This document shows positions 34,901 to 49,900 of a stretch of 64,000 bases of DNA, piece after piece; position 1 is the stretch's first letter, and each line of letters starts with the position of its first letter. Source of the stretch: Ostrinia nubilalis (taxonomy: Eukaryota; Arthropoda; Insecta; Lepidoptera; Crambidae); assembly GCF_963855985.1 (NCBI RefSeq), contig NC_087111.1:4221001-4285000 (forward strand), written 5' to 3'. The notes beneath the pieces are model-generated. The model had not been told where the DNA came from. It worked only from the letters and a program-made list of their open reading frames with translations, and ran no database searches. Both the position numbers and the translations under genes were made by a program.

Positions 34901-37900
34901 CTCACCACTACGCCTTCGAATTCCATTCACAACAAAACCGTTCTTTGTTCCTACATACCGCAACGCAACGGAAAAGCGCACTACAAAAACTACACTATAT
35001 TGAACCTTATTTCCTTCGAATAACGTATCAATTGAAGCGTGAAGCTTGATAAGTTGTATTATTAGTGCTGGCTGGTCAGTTAATAGTGTCAACGGATACC
35101 GGCTCAAAAGAAAGCATTTGCAATTAGTAGTTGCATCCGCATTACTTAAATCTCAACGAGTAAGACATTCCAATAGACATTTTTAAGCAAAATAGTATTA
35201 TGGTAATAAACAACTAGGTAGATGGATGAAGAAAAACAACAAGGGGGACAGACGAAGAAGGCAGCAGGAAGGCCCAGGATGCAAGCCGCTACCAACTGGT
35301 CAATCTGGAAGACATTGGAGGAGACATTATGTCCTGTGGCTGCAATGATGATGATGATGATGAATAAAACAATTGGTTCCTTGTGCGAATCTTGTTAAAG
35401 ACTCTGTTAAAGTTCTGTTTTGCACGAGTACTGAGTTTATTCACAAAATATTATAATAAGCAAACATCAGACCATCACATAATATTGCATTGTCATCCGA
35501 CTTACACATGCATGCAAAATTTTAGCTCAATAGGAAACCGGGAAGTGGGTCAATTTTAAGTTGCAAGATTTGACGACAGACACCAGACATGTGAAAGTAC
35601 AAACACCCTTTCGTGCCGCTCCCATACCTCAAGCAGTTCTGCAAATAACATAAGGCATACAAATGTACGTTAACCTATAAAATATATGATTTACGATTCA
35701 CTTTTCCAAACTCAGTAACAATTAGTAGGAATAACATATGTGATTTATCAATAAAGTACTAGGTATGTTTGATGACAGTTTGAAACTAGACCAAAATGTA
35801 GAAGTTTCCCTCACTAAATCCTGCACTAAAAATAAAGTGGGCGGACTCGGGTAGTTATTTACAGCGGCACTTAATAAAAATGCTGGGAATATCCGATACT
35901 TCAGGAATATTCAGGTCTTACGCTGAAAAAAACCGGCCAAGTGCGAGTCGGGCTCGCACACCGAGGGTTCCGCCGTACAAACGTAGCGGTTTACAATTTA
36001 TGACGTATTAAATCAAATTACTTACTTGATTCCGTTGCGAGTAGTGGCGAATTTCAAAATATGCGGTATGATTATTTTTTATTTATTTATTTTTCCTATA
36101 TTTGCATTATAGGTAGGTACCTACCTCAGTGTTTTGAATTTTTGCGTTGATTTAGAATTTCTCACAGTTTAGAGGCAATTAGATTTAAGAAGTGTTTGAT
36201 ATGAATTTCAACTTTAATATCTACGCGTTCATGTGAAAAAGGGTAGTTTATAATTATTAAAAAATATTTTATGTCATGTAAGCAAAAATAATATTTTAAA
36301 TTTTATATAACTTCAAATTTATCATTTTCGCAATTTTTCCTTTATCTGTACTATATAACGTTGCTTCGTGCCGAATTTCAAGATTCTGAGTTCACAGGAA
36401 GTACCTTGTAGGTTTTGATTCCCTAGCGTGTGACGGAAATTCGTCTAAGGTGTCGGTATAAACTGCTGTATCTTTTGATCGCGTTAACTTAGAAGTTTGA
36501 TTTTTTTACTTCTTAAAGGGACAATAGATCTAGGTATTTGGTATAAATTTCAATTTGATACCTTTATTCGTTCGTGAGAAATAAGGTAGTAAGTTTCATT
36601 TTATTAAAATATTTTTATTATATTATATAACTAAAAAAATGAAATTTTCGCAATTTTTCCTATATTTGCATTATATGACAATGCTTTATGCCAAATTTCA
36701 AGATTCTGAGTTTACGGGAAGTATCCTGTAGGTTTTGATTCCTTTGCGAGTGTCGAAAATTTGTTGAAAATATCGACATAATCGGCTGTATCTTTTGATT
36801 GGCTTGGCTTAGAAGTTTGATATTTTCACAGCTTAAAGGGACAATAGACCTGAGTATTTCATGTGAATTTCAGCTTGATACGTTCACGCGTTCTTGAGAT
36901 AAAGGGTCTTGACAGACGGACGGACGGACAACAAAGTGATCCTATAAGGGTTCCGTTTTTTCCTTATGAGGTACGGAACCCTAAAAAGCTCACTAGAAAA
37001 AGTTATCTTAAAAAGTTATCTACTTAGAGAACTCACAGACGAGCGACATTAATCGACAACTACTTGCGATAGTGGTATGGGACTATTCGCACCTCTCGTT
37101 CCCACCGCTACAACTCCTGTGTAGCCAGGATCTACAGCTTGACCGCCAATAAAAACTCTTCCAGTGAAGGTCAAGTTTGTTGCGATTGTGGTAGGCAACG
37201 GTCAGTGACTGTCGGCGACAGTCCTTGACTCACGCCTTTCACTGTCATGGCATTGACACTCTCTGACTATAGGTAGTGACTACCCATCTTCAAGAATCGC
37301 GATACATTGGCGACTGTCGGCCACCATCGGCAGTATTCGCGACGCCTCGGCAACGGTCGTCTAATTTGAATATCTGTCGTTGGCGATTAATATGTTCCGA
37401 TTATTGCTACTATTTGAGCTAGCGCTTTGAATATGCTTTTAGTGTTAAATGTTAATTTCCCTTTTGGAAACTAGATGGCACGGTTCTTACTTAGCTCACG
37501 ATACCCAAATATTTTTTTTCGGCTTATAAGTACTTCAGTCTGATTTTTTAATAAACTATCTATGCTCTGGAACTGGCGTTTTGTTCTTTGCCTAACTCGG
37601 CATACCCTCGGACAACCATATTATAATTATGACATTTACAGGAGGCCGCTGCTATCAATCCTGGGTTGTTAGTTTTTGATTTTTGCCACTTGAATTTCAA
37701 AATCGTTAGACTATACATATTATCGGCAATTGCCGAAAGTCGCTGTCATAAATCGCAAGCAGTCGCCGATATAATCGCTCGTCTGTGAGCTCCCTAAATC
37801 AAGATCGGAATTTATAAAAATCTTTTTATGACATCCGAAATTATTTTTATACGAATAGTTGAGCACTTCAATAAGTATCAATAAATAATATCTACAAAAA

Positions 37901-40900
37901 GTCAATTTTTCAGAAGGCGAAAAAACGTTTCATTACGTTTTTCTATTATTTTATTGATTAATTGTTTTTACATGTATTATAAGTGGGTTGCGAAGGTATG
38001 ATATTCAATGTTTTGATGAAATATTGCAGCATGTGCATAACCCTATTTTGATCACGATATACAGGCTGTCCCAGAATGGGTGAATCAAACTGCTAGGGGA
38101 GGTAGCTCTACTAATGTAATATCCCAAAAAAAAATGAAAAAAAAAAATCCGAACTCAATTTTTTTTTTTCATATTTTTTGTACTTACAAATAAACTCCAA
38201 ACGCAGCAATTATAGCCAGATACTTAGGCAAAGCTGATTTATTTTCACATTTAAAAAAAAATGTTTCCTTATGCGCTTTATTTTTTTTTCATATTTTTAG
38301 GGATAGTACATTAGTAGAGCTACCTCCCCTAGCAGTTTGATTCACCCATTCTGGGACACCCTGTATGCAATGAAACATAAATCGCCAAAATGTCAGTTAT
38401 TATTAATCCAAAAGCTCATTGACGTTTGTCCAAGGGCTGGAAGATGTAGTGTGGGCAGCCCTCCTACTAGGTGGACCGAAGAATCTGGATACGGGCAGTG
38501 CAGGACCGGTTGTTATGGAAAGCCTTGGGGGAGGCCTTTGCCCAGCAGTGAATGTCATTTGGCTGAAACGATGACGACGACGACCCACCGTTTGTTGCAT
38601 TCAAAAAGTCCAGAATGGCTAATTTTGATTTCTTTATTCAAGCTTTCATGTTGTCGTAAAGTGTACCTAATTCCAATGTAACACAATGTCAATTACTGAA
38701 ATACCTGACCAAGTGGTCAGTCTAATTGGTCTGCCTTGATGTGGCTGCGGTGAGTAGCTCCTGACTGGTCTGTAATTAAGTCCAATTTACTGTGGCACAC
38801 ATGAGTACTAATTTCACGTGATCGAAGTCAAGGTTTAAGAGCATTTTCTTCAATTAAAATAATACTAACATCACATCAAAGGGAAATTATGTTATTTTTG
38901 TAGAGTTGGGCTGAAAACATGTTCAGAATTTGCCTTCCACGTGAATTTTGAATCGTAATTAATCGTAATTATTCTATCTATATCTATAAAAGCGAAAGGT
39001 CACTGATTGACTGACTCACTCGCTCATCACGAAATCTCAGAAACTACAAGTGCTACAAGTCTGCATGGGGTTCCCTTTAGAACGGTGGTGCTCACTAAGA
39101 CGGGATTTTGTAAAATTCAACTCCAAAGGGGGTAAAACGGGATCCACGCGTACGATCGCGAGCGGCCGCTAGTACAGTAGATAAAAATTATGTATCCTAC
39201 TCGTATACCAAAACTTATTACCCATTATAAAGTTTATTGTTTATGCATGAAAATAAAAACAAACAGGCAGGCAGTAAGAGTTAATTGCTTTGGCAATAAT
39301 TATAAAAAAATATTACATGCCCGAGACCCATTGTGTTTAAAAAATCGGTTCGCAATGCTTTTTTATTTTGGTTCATATTTAGAGGTAGGTACTCGATTAT
39401 TTTTCAGTTATTTTTTTAATCCAAAACAAGTCAGGTATTTGACCCCAATCACACCTGGTGTTAAGTGGGATACAGTTTAGGATGGTACATATCTGCCCTG
39501 TAAGTGCCTATTCACTCTCGCCTTGATAAGACCCCGACATAGTCTTCGGGAAAGACAGCAGCAGGCAGCGAATGCAAATTCCAGTCCCTAGCTGTTCGCA
39601 TTATAAAACAGTCATCGAAACGCTTAGTGCGAGCTGGTGATTGCATGATAATAGAATCAAATCAATATCACGCTACAATTTTCAACCCTCTATTACCCGC
39701 ACGCTACTGCAATATCATTAAGAAAACAATATCTTCCAGCCTAATTACCTGAGCTAACATTTTTCATAGAATTTCATACAGATAGCGAGCTCGTAAAACA
39801 TAAACAATTTAATTGCGGCTTTATTAATCATTTAGCGAAACAATTCTAAGAAAAATCGTGTAAGAATGTGTTTTATATGGATATTTTATTGCTTCGAAAC
39901 TTGTCGTACAATTAGTAAGTTTTTTTCTATATTATGTCCTATACGTTCCAGTTAAACACGCAATGGTTAACTACACTCGGTGTCCAATAAATCGCACTTC
40001 CCGCGACAAGCACTTTCAAACGTATGCATCGTTTGAAAGTTACTATTGGTAACATTTGAAAGCCTAGTTCTAAACTTCGTTTAATTAAAGGAAAGGTTTT
40101 TACCCAAAAAATATGTATATGAAAGATCCAGTGTCTCTTCTTAAAGTGGCAGGTAGTTACGCTTGAGCCAACTTTTATCGTTATAAAACTCTTAAATTGG
40201 GATTGATTGCTATCCATTGGTTAAAGATGACACGTGAGATCATTATTTGGTTTTATAACCACAAAAATTGATCTAATGGTCCGACATTGGCTTTTTTCAA
40301 GTCACATTTATGGCGCCTTTATTTATAAATAAAATAAATGTGTTTTTCTTTAAGTTTACTTATTGGGCTTTCAAATAACACCAATATTGGTGGAGCACCA
40401 TGATAGTGTCAAAAGAAAATCTTTAAAGTTATTGTCGCGGGAGAAGCGATTTCTTTGTAGCCGAGTGTATTACTGTTTGATAGATATTTATGTCGATAAT
40501 TCAAAGTGTAAAAAGCATCATAAACGATAGTAGTCGTTGATATTATCTTTTATTTATGTATGGACATAAATTAAAAGTGAAAAAATATGTAATATTTAAG
40601 TTGTACATAATTTTTCACTTTTAAGTGTGAACGTAAATAACTTATGTTTGAATTTCAACAACTACAAATGATTTATGTACCTAATAAATCACTACCTTAA
40701 TTAATATACTAATGATAATGGTACGTTACATATGTATAAGACTTAAAATTATCTTTAGGTGAAAAACAAAATCGTGTAAGTGAAAAGACAGTGTTCTCTG
40801 TGATAGCGTTTGAAATTGCATAAATGGAAGCATTGATATATAAATATTATACAGCTGATCAAAGCTATTCGTTATTTTAGTGGATAAATATACAAAACCG

Positions 40901-43900
40901 ATTAAATTCGGCCTGATCGTCACTTACCATCAGGTGAGATACAGGCCAAGAGCTTCCTCGTTGTGGATAAAAAACAAAATACCATCCTTTTTTACATCGG
41001 CAAAATGCTTCGGTCATGCCCGCTGACTGGGATGACCAGGCTCACCCCCAAACCCTCCTCTAGTATAAAAGTATTTTAGAAAGATTCTACTAGTCGTTCG
41101 TCGTCGTTTCAGCCAAATGATGTCCACTGCTAGACAAATAAGGCCTCCCCTAAGGATTTCCATGACAACCGGTCCTGCGCCGCCCGCATTCAGGCACCTC
41201 CCGCGACCTTTACCAGATCGTCGGTCTACCTAGTGGGAGCCCTTTCGCCACTCGAGAACTTTTTCACCCCAGTGGCCATTAGCTCTACGAGCAATGAAGG
41301 GAAGTCGAACCTTAATTTCGAACTCCTCCTATGTTCTTCTGATAAATTTCGTTGCGGGTCCAATGACAGTTTAACTTTCCCCCGGGACAAACTTGACCTT
41401 CATTGGTTGGGTTTTTATGGCGGTCAAGCTGTAAATCCTGGCTACACAGAAGTTGCAGTGGTTGAAACGAGAGGTGGGAATAGTCCCGTTGCTCTACGAG
41501 CTATGTGCCTCACCCACTGTCACTTGCGTTTAACCATTCTGCGAGCTATGTCGGTCACTTAGGTTTACCTGCGGATCTCCTCATTTCTGATTCGATCACG
41601 CAGGGAAATTATTAATTACCTACTTTTCTGTAAGATGACAATATTTTAGGAAGATAATTCTACTTACTTAGGCCTAACTTTTGTCGATGCGGCCCTTTGT
41701 CTTCTTCCTTTTCTTCCTCGACTTTGCTTGACGATTTCTTCGGATTCTGATCCGAAACATCTGGAAATAGACAATTTATTTCTATATTTACACATCTTTA
41801 TACACTTTACAACTAAGATACATGGATTACCAGACACCTTACAGAGTTCTTTGATTTGTGTAAAGTTATTTTTAATTTTTCTTGCAAAACTAGGTGGGTT
41901 AATTTGTGAAATCTAAATCTACGTTAAATGTGCGTAATTTAAATTCAATATTTTCATATTATGTTTCCACCACTATGTGGCTAGAATCTACAGCGAAACC
42001 GCTGATACAATCCAACCAATTATAACTAAGTTAGATAAACTTTGCATGAAAAGTTAGTTACAGAGTCAAGTTCGGCAAAAATAATAATACAAATTTGTTG
42101 AGTCTACGAGTTTTGAGTAAAAATTTAGTTACCTACTTAATAAGCTTGAGGGATTAAAAGAAATTTTCCTTCCTAATTTGTCACATCATCAACTGTAGAA
42201 GGACGTCCCTCTCTAATTAACTCAGGACAAAAGGGAGGATTTAGTCCTAGTAGTTAATTAAAAGTAACATTGTGCAAAATTATATTTTTTTATTCAGGTC
42301 AAAGCTAAGTTGTTACATTTATATTTAAACTATAATACAGTTAACATACTCGTAAAATTCAAAACTGACGAGTTTGACAAATGAGTACTTTTAACATACT
42401 CAAATATTAAATTTTATTAAGGTTGGCTAGCTGTAATTTCAAGTAAAACACTGCTTCTATTCAAACACAAGATTATTATTCAACTAATACAATCCTACAA
42501 TTCTAGCCATGTATTTTACATACTAAAATTATATCTCAGGACATAAAAGGGATGAAGACCCAACTTGGCTGTGGGAGGGCGATATCACACATCCCAGATA
42601 CTATTCAGTAATAAAATTAATTCTCTGTAGGGTACTGAATATCTTGTAGGTACGACTTGGCACATAACTAGAAGATTTTAGTACAGAAACTGGGAGCCCG
42701 TTAGTATAAAACGCTAGAACCCACGTTTGTTTGTTTAAAATTGAAGCTAGTAAAAACTATTTTTTTGTTAGCACACTTTTACACAAAGACCGGTCCTGCG
42801 GCGCCGCCCGCATCCAGGCACCTCCCGCGACCTTCACTAAATCGTCGGTCCAACTAGTGGGAGGCCTGCTCATACTACGTCTTCCGGCTCGTGACCTCCC
42901 CCAATGATTTCCTCCACACCCGGTTTGTAGCGGCCTGCAGCCAGCTCCTTCGTGCTACGTTATTGAGCTCGTTGGCTCACCTTATGGGTTGACGTTTCAC
43001 GCTGCGTATTCTGGTACCTGACCTCACCGGAACCTTGCTGCCCCAGAACACAGCTAGTTGTAATATTAAAAATCTTTCTACTAAAGTTTATACATTTTTC
43101 AACGTAAGGTGGACCGACGACATCTTAAAGGTAGCACGAAAGCGCTGGACGCAGGCCGCTACCAACCGGGTAACATGGAAAGCATTGGGGGAGGCCTATG
43201 TTCAGCAGTGGACGTCCTATGGCTGAGATGATGATGATGATAATTATACGTTTTTAAACCTATTCTACATGGCTTCACGATAAAAAGCTACTGTATGTAC
43301 ATTATTATTTATTCTTTCTTTATCAGGCTATCAAGCTTTGAGCGTTACTTCTTTGTAGTCAAACACAATTACATAAATGATATGTACGCCCGTTACAGTA
43401 TAATTTTGTTCTGAGAGATCAAAGCAATTTGTTTGAAGTAGCGTACCTATTTAAGCATTTTTGTTGTTCAACATCAGTTCACTCCCTGTTTTATAAACAG
43501 TAAAGAGTCGTAAATAATATTCTGACAAAATGTAATGAACAAAATAATATGACTTCTATACCCGGAGTCATATTATTATTTTGTTTAGTTATCAGTTATA
43601 CAGGGTGGAATTTTATCAAGCCACCTGGTGAAAAGGTTCACTCCTTAATGAGTATAGTGTAGATAGAAAGTTTTACTCAAGGAAAACATTCCTTTATTTT
43701 TGAAAAGAATTACAAGTGCAATCAAAATTTTCTGATTTTTATACCAAAAATAAAAAAATGTTTTCTTCAACTAAAATTTTCTATATACAGTATTAAGAGT
43801 ACTTTCCCTCCACTCTGTATACTTACTCGTGTATAAATTTTACTTTGAGTAGGTTTGTAAAGAAAATAAGTAAAAACCTATAATAAAAATAAAAACTAAC

Positions 43901-46900
43901 CTTGTTCCTAATTCCTACATTTTTACGACTTTTTAACATTTCTCTTTGTACAAATATTTGCTGAATTCTTTTTCATTCAGCTCTTATTTTAATTTAATAA
44001 TCCTATCCAAGTTTACCCAAACTTATTGTATTACATACCAAGTTCTGGGAACCGAAAAAGGTTCGTAGGGAAGACCGAGGTGAGTTGTAACAAAGGAGAG
44101 TTGTAACATCGATTTTTGGAAACCTAATAACTATCAGTGAGCTCGCAACAACGGTAATTTTTTAGCTCGAGGCTAAGGCTGGGTTGCACCATCATAACTA
44201 AACTTTAACAAACGTCAAAAATCTGTCAAACTCCATACAAAAAGCACCTGTTATCGTCATAGTTACGGTCAAAGTTAAGTGGTGCAACTAAGCCTTAAAC
44301 TACATTAATTTAGGGCAAGCTGGAAGGCAAGAGAGCACGTGGTCGATCGCCAACCCGCTGGATAGACGCCATCACAAAGGCTACTGAGTCCACCATGGTC
44401 CAGTGTTACTCACGACGCCTCTAACCGTCAGAAGTTGAAGCACATCGCTACCTAGGAGCGCTACCCTCGAAGATGATAAATCACCCAACCGTGTACCTCG
44501 GCAGCGCAACCACGACCACTCTGACAAGAGTGCCCGACTAAGAACTAACTCGTTTGCCTCCTACCACATAAAAAAAAAAAAATGAAGAAGAAGAGAAGAG
44601 ACTTACGCCCGTATTCACATACAATACTTGCTTAAGTGAATCAGCAAATCGAACGCACAGCGTTGAATAGAGCTCTTTGATTGGTACATGTGTCACCCTG
44701 CCATGTGCGTGCACTGTGAGACCTTATAGTGATGTTTGTGAATACGGGTGTTACTTATACTAAAAATGCGCACTGTTACAAGATCGATAGTTAATAAATC
44801 CAAAATATATCTACTATATTACAACTCTCTTCTGTTCCAACTCAGCTTTGTCTCCCCTACTGTTTTATTTTAATTTTAGGACCGGCCAGGTATGTAAGGG
44901 CTTCATTCCGAGCTAAATTTTGGGCTAAGTGAATAAAAACAGTACCTAAGTTACTATAGGTACATTTTCAATTTTCAAGGTAAGCCCTGTGGCATGTGTA
45001 TTATGTATGTAATAAATTATGAACAATGTAATGATGGCCAACCTAAAATATTGTTATGAATTTTCATAGAATTATCTTGAAAAATAGAGGTTCGATCGTT
45101 TCAGCCAAATGACGTCCACTGCTGGACAAAAGCCTCTCTCATGGATTTCCATAACGACCGGTCGTGCGCTGCCCGCGTCCAGGCTTTAAAAATAGGGGAA
45201 TTTTATTAAATTCTTTTTTTGCGAAAAAAGATCACGAACCAATTCAACATTAGCAGTACCAGTAGTCTAAAAAACAATTATTCAACACTAGCTTTTGCCC
45301 GCGGATTCACCCGCGTGAAATTTAGTTTGTCACATATCGTCATAAATTATGGCCTATATGTTATTCTGAGTTAAAACAATAATACTGTAATGTTTCATCA
45401 AAATTCGTTCAGTAGTTTTGTCGTGAAAGAGTAACAAACATCCACACAAACTTTCGCATTTATAATATTAGTAGGATAATTAACTAAATCTATGTTAATC
45501 CTACTCTACTTTTTTTTTTAGCAGACTTAATAAAAAAGTTTCTAAAAGTAAGTTTGCCTATCTCTTATCAGTATTGGAAATTCAAATTTATCCGACCGCC
45601 AGATCACAAAATATTATAGGTTCCAACTTTCATAGTTTTCGGCGTGTACTTTGAAATATTGTGTCTAGACTAGTTCCTAAAGCTGGGTACACATGGATTG
45701 AATTATAACCAGTTTCAGTTTTCCTAGAAGCAGAAGCTAAAACGGATTAGCAATCTACTGGAAGTTACTTTTTTTTGGGACAGGAGACAAACGAGCAGAC
45801 GGGTCTCCTGATGGTAAGTGATTATCGCCTCACTGGGGATACTTCCATACTACATTTCATAATAATCATCATTATTTCAGCCACAGGACGTCCACTAAAC
45901 TTCTGAACGTAGGCCTCGCTCGATGATTTCCGGTTGATAGAGACTTTATTTAGGTCGCCTGTCCTCCACCAATATACCAAGTATGGAAAAGAGGAGTGTT
46001 ATGTGTAACCACAGAATAATAATAAGTACTACGTACAGAAGTTTTACTTCGCGAAGGTATTTAAAAAAATGTATGCTCAATTTCATTAACAATATGGTAT
46101 AATTTAGCCTGTCTCAAGAGTCAAGCACCATTTTGTTGACAAACGTCAGTGATCGGCACTGCGCCGAAGCTATAGGGCTGACTTCGGTAAAATGATGTGA
46201 CGTGAGGTGCCAAACTGCAGAAAATGGCGGAGGAAATACATGATTTAGCATGAATTATCATGAATAATATTAACTACTTATTTACCTCTCAGTGTCTTGA
46301 GGCAACTTAAAAAAGTACATTCTGTATTTATATTATTATTTAGGCAGTTAAATACTGCACAGTATTTAGTACTGTTCGCTCGTATGTGAGGCCTTGTCGA
46401 ATCGTATCCTGTAGGTGGGCCATCGTGCGTGTTTTGTTTTCGATGTAAACTCGCGGAGATGAACAGGCCTGGTGTAACTTACAAAGAAACATTACGTAAT
46501 TTTACGTATTCGTTGGTTAGACTTAGAAGTCATTTAAAAAACCTATATAATAAAAGGAACGAAATGTGCAAGCATTTCATGTAGGTACTTATTTTGAAAA
46601 TAAGCAATACCCTATAACCCCAAAAATTAAATACAATCTTCGTGTAGGTACGATGTTCCAGTTCACAAATATTTGTATTTGTTCGTGTGTACCCAGCCTA
46701 AGATAGCGGATTCGCGTCACGTGACCAGCGTTCAAAGATTATGATCTAGAGAAGTTGTCGAGTGGCCATAAAGTGTCATGTATTTTGCAAGCATCTTTAC
46801 TTCTTTTTTATGGTTCATTCATAGTAATAATCTTGTTTAGGGAACATTAAATAGTGTAAGTATCATTTAAATCTTTTAGGAGTATTCTAAAAGTACTTTA

Positions 46901-49900
46901 ATTAAACTCGATTCGTTATCAAAATTAAAAATCTTTTTTTTTAATTTGGAAGGATTATTTTATAAGGTTTGAAATTTACGACAGCCTACTTAAAGGTCAG
47001 TACCAAATTCCTCAGATCATAAAGCTAGCTAAGGTACTTTTGCAGATATATCACATTTTTTTTTTATGCCGTTATATGTAGGTACGTTTGATCTTGGCCT
47101 GTATCTCACCTGATGGTAAGTGACGATCAGGCCGACAACGTATAAATCAATGGCCGAATCCGCCGTAAAAAGATTATGAAATATTCCACTCTTGCATCGC
47201 ACCCTCAGACCAGAAAACGAAATGGAAGGGAAAACAAAAGAAAAACCATTTCCAAATCATACTGTCCTTTTGACATGACTTCTTCGTTGACATAGACAAA
47301 TGGACCTCGTGAATGGCGGTCAGCACCCATTTTATCGGGATGGCAAAATTTAACGTTAACAAATCAAAATACATCTTCACTGTGGACCTTTGGGACATTG
47401 TTTCCCTTTTTTTACCGAAAGACCAAAAAGACATTCAGTGATAAGATTTCACTACTAGCTTTTTGTTTTAGTTCAGATGTTGCTTATAAGAATGAACAAT
47501 TACATTTTGTTGGAAACGGCCATGTCTTGAAAATGGTAAGTACTCGTATACCTACCTATGTTGAGCTTTAGGAAATGACGGATAAATTATTATAATAATA
47601 TACCTATCGTGTGTCCACGACGATCACTGGACTATGGTGGTGGAACCCACAAAATTCCAATATTTTAATAAAAATCCCTTTGTATTTCAGGTAGGTGTAC
47701 ACGTCCTTTAGGTTTATAATTCTAAGAACAAAAATTGTCAGGTACAATAATTTCTTCCATCTATTTTATTTACCTAAAAGTAAACCTAAAAGACATTACT
47801 TACAATATTAAATCAACGGAAACACTGAACAAAATGCCATCTTTTATACAAAACATTGTCCTACCCACGTTTTATAAGTCCTAATATCACTGTTTCATAA
47901 ACTATGCGCATAAAGTATGAATGTAGAATGATTGATGGCATCCAATACAGTCCGAAAATGGCTTTCAGATCTGCTGAAATGATATTCTTCGGATCCTAAA
48001 TGTTATAAGTTTAAAAACTTTCAGAAGGGATGAATGGATTTAGGTTTTGCGGGCATCAGTTTTTTGGGCTCTTACAACATGGATCTAGGTGTGATATGAA
48101 TATAGGCGACCAGTTTTACTTCTAGTTCCAAGTCTTATTTTATCTTTGTCAATATCTTTTTGAGTCAAATACGAGTAGGTATACATACAAGGTGTACTGA
48201 GGATTCCTTTCATTTTATTCATAGCAAATATTCTATAATGTGATGTGACGTCGTTACAAATGGTATAATACTGAATAGGTAATTAACTACGTTTGGTTGA
48301 AGGGGTGATATTAACACTAAGGCTGGGTTGCACCATCTTACTTTAAAATTAACAAAACGTCAAGAATCTAATAAACTCCATACAAAAAAAAACACCGGTT
48401 ATTGTTATAGTCACGGTTAAAATAAAAATGGAGACGTGTGCGTTATTTGTGAAAGACCGATATTCCCACGGGAGAAATCATAGGCCAATGCTAGTATTAA
48501 ATAAAAATATTACCGTTTCATCAGAGAAAGTAAATTGAATAAAGACTTTTGCTTGCAATAATCTTTATGAAATCTACATTTGAATATCGATAGTGCGTAA
48601 CGATATGAAGAGTGATTAAAGAAAATTGCAAGTATTATAATAAGCAGTTAGGAATATGCATTTCACTGCAACGCATGCATTTGAAAACGAAGATTATTAT
48701 ATTGCACGAAGAAAGTGTTAAAACAATAACGCCCGTATTCACAAACGATGCTTGCTTAAGTGAAGCAGCAAATTAAACGCACATCGTTGAATAGAGCTCT
48801 GCGATTGGTTCCTGTGTCACCCTGTGCGTCCACGTGCACTGTGAGAAAATTACTTTACAATTGAATAAAACTATTTTGAATAAAAATTGAGTTCGCGTTT
48901 TAAAATATTTCAAAAGTTTAAAACCAAAACGGGTTATGAAAAAGTGTCTTAATGGCCAGATGCTCACCCTAGGTGACTTTAATACATTTCACAATTTTTA
49001 TTTTATTTTGATTATTAAACTTTAGGTACCTACCTACACAGCATACTACAAAAGATTACTGATATAATTTACAAAATGCATAGCTCGTCTCATAATTTTT
49101 TGCATATTTTTACACAGTTCGCTCTTTTGCTACAAATATAATCAAAAAATATTTTAAGTACATAAATAACATTACCATAAATCTATTCTTATAGGGAAAC
49201 CTATAGCGATGAGGTTACGGACTAAAATAGGAATATCGTCCTAAAACTAGATATTGTGATTGGCTTTCTTATTTCGCTGAAAATATATTTTAGTCCTACT
49301 AGAGGAAACCTCTGACGTCACTTTTGTATGTAGAGTATAATATTATATTGGGAAAAAATTCACCGTCTTTTTAGTTTTGGTCTATATTTTAATCCCATTC
49401 AGAGAAATATAATGTTTTTAGCATCAGGAAACTTCTCCATTGGTGGCGCAGCAGGTTTTTATTGCAGAGTTAATTACAAGTACTTCTATTGTGAACTGTT
49501 CATCTCTAAATTTTCATCACACATTTTCATCTCAAAATAACTTCTTAATCTTGTTGTTTCATATACCGCACACTAACAAAAGCGATAATTATAACAAATA
49601 TAGCAAATATTATTTGGGAACAGAATATTCCATAAATACACAGCGATCCTTCGGCAAAACAAACACGAATTAATTCATAATATGAATATTAAATACACTC
49701 TATCAGTTTCTGAAGCAAATGAGGGTGGGTAGTCAGAGATCGATGGGACAATAGTAAATATAGAGCAAAGGGTAAACATGGTGGACAAAGGATAGAGTCG
49801 CAAACACGTGTATGGATCATGAATAAATATGGTGAAGAAGGCTTTAGTTTTAGTTTGCCCGTAAAGAAAGAGGTAAACACTGTTTCTTAAAAAACAAGAA

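Larger units (their letters stand above)
44065..44860. mobile_element. MITE family D carrying three nested elements
   Basis: Outer ends GTAGGGAAGACCGAGGTGAG and AGCTTTGTCTCCCCTAC match the intact copy at 19252-19412. Inside are family B (44174-44297), a LINE tail (44310-44590) and family A (44606-44751). Confidence 0.7.
45679..46702. mobile_element. Possible MITE with GCTGGGTACACA ends, interrupted
   Basis: AAAGCTGGGTACACATGG on the left, CGTGTGTACCCAGCC on the right, also AATTATAACCAG against GTTCCAGTTC. It holds a LINE tail (45767-45830) and an RTE end (45868-45990). Confidence 0.4.
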
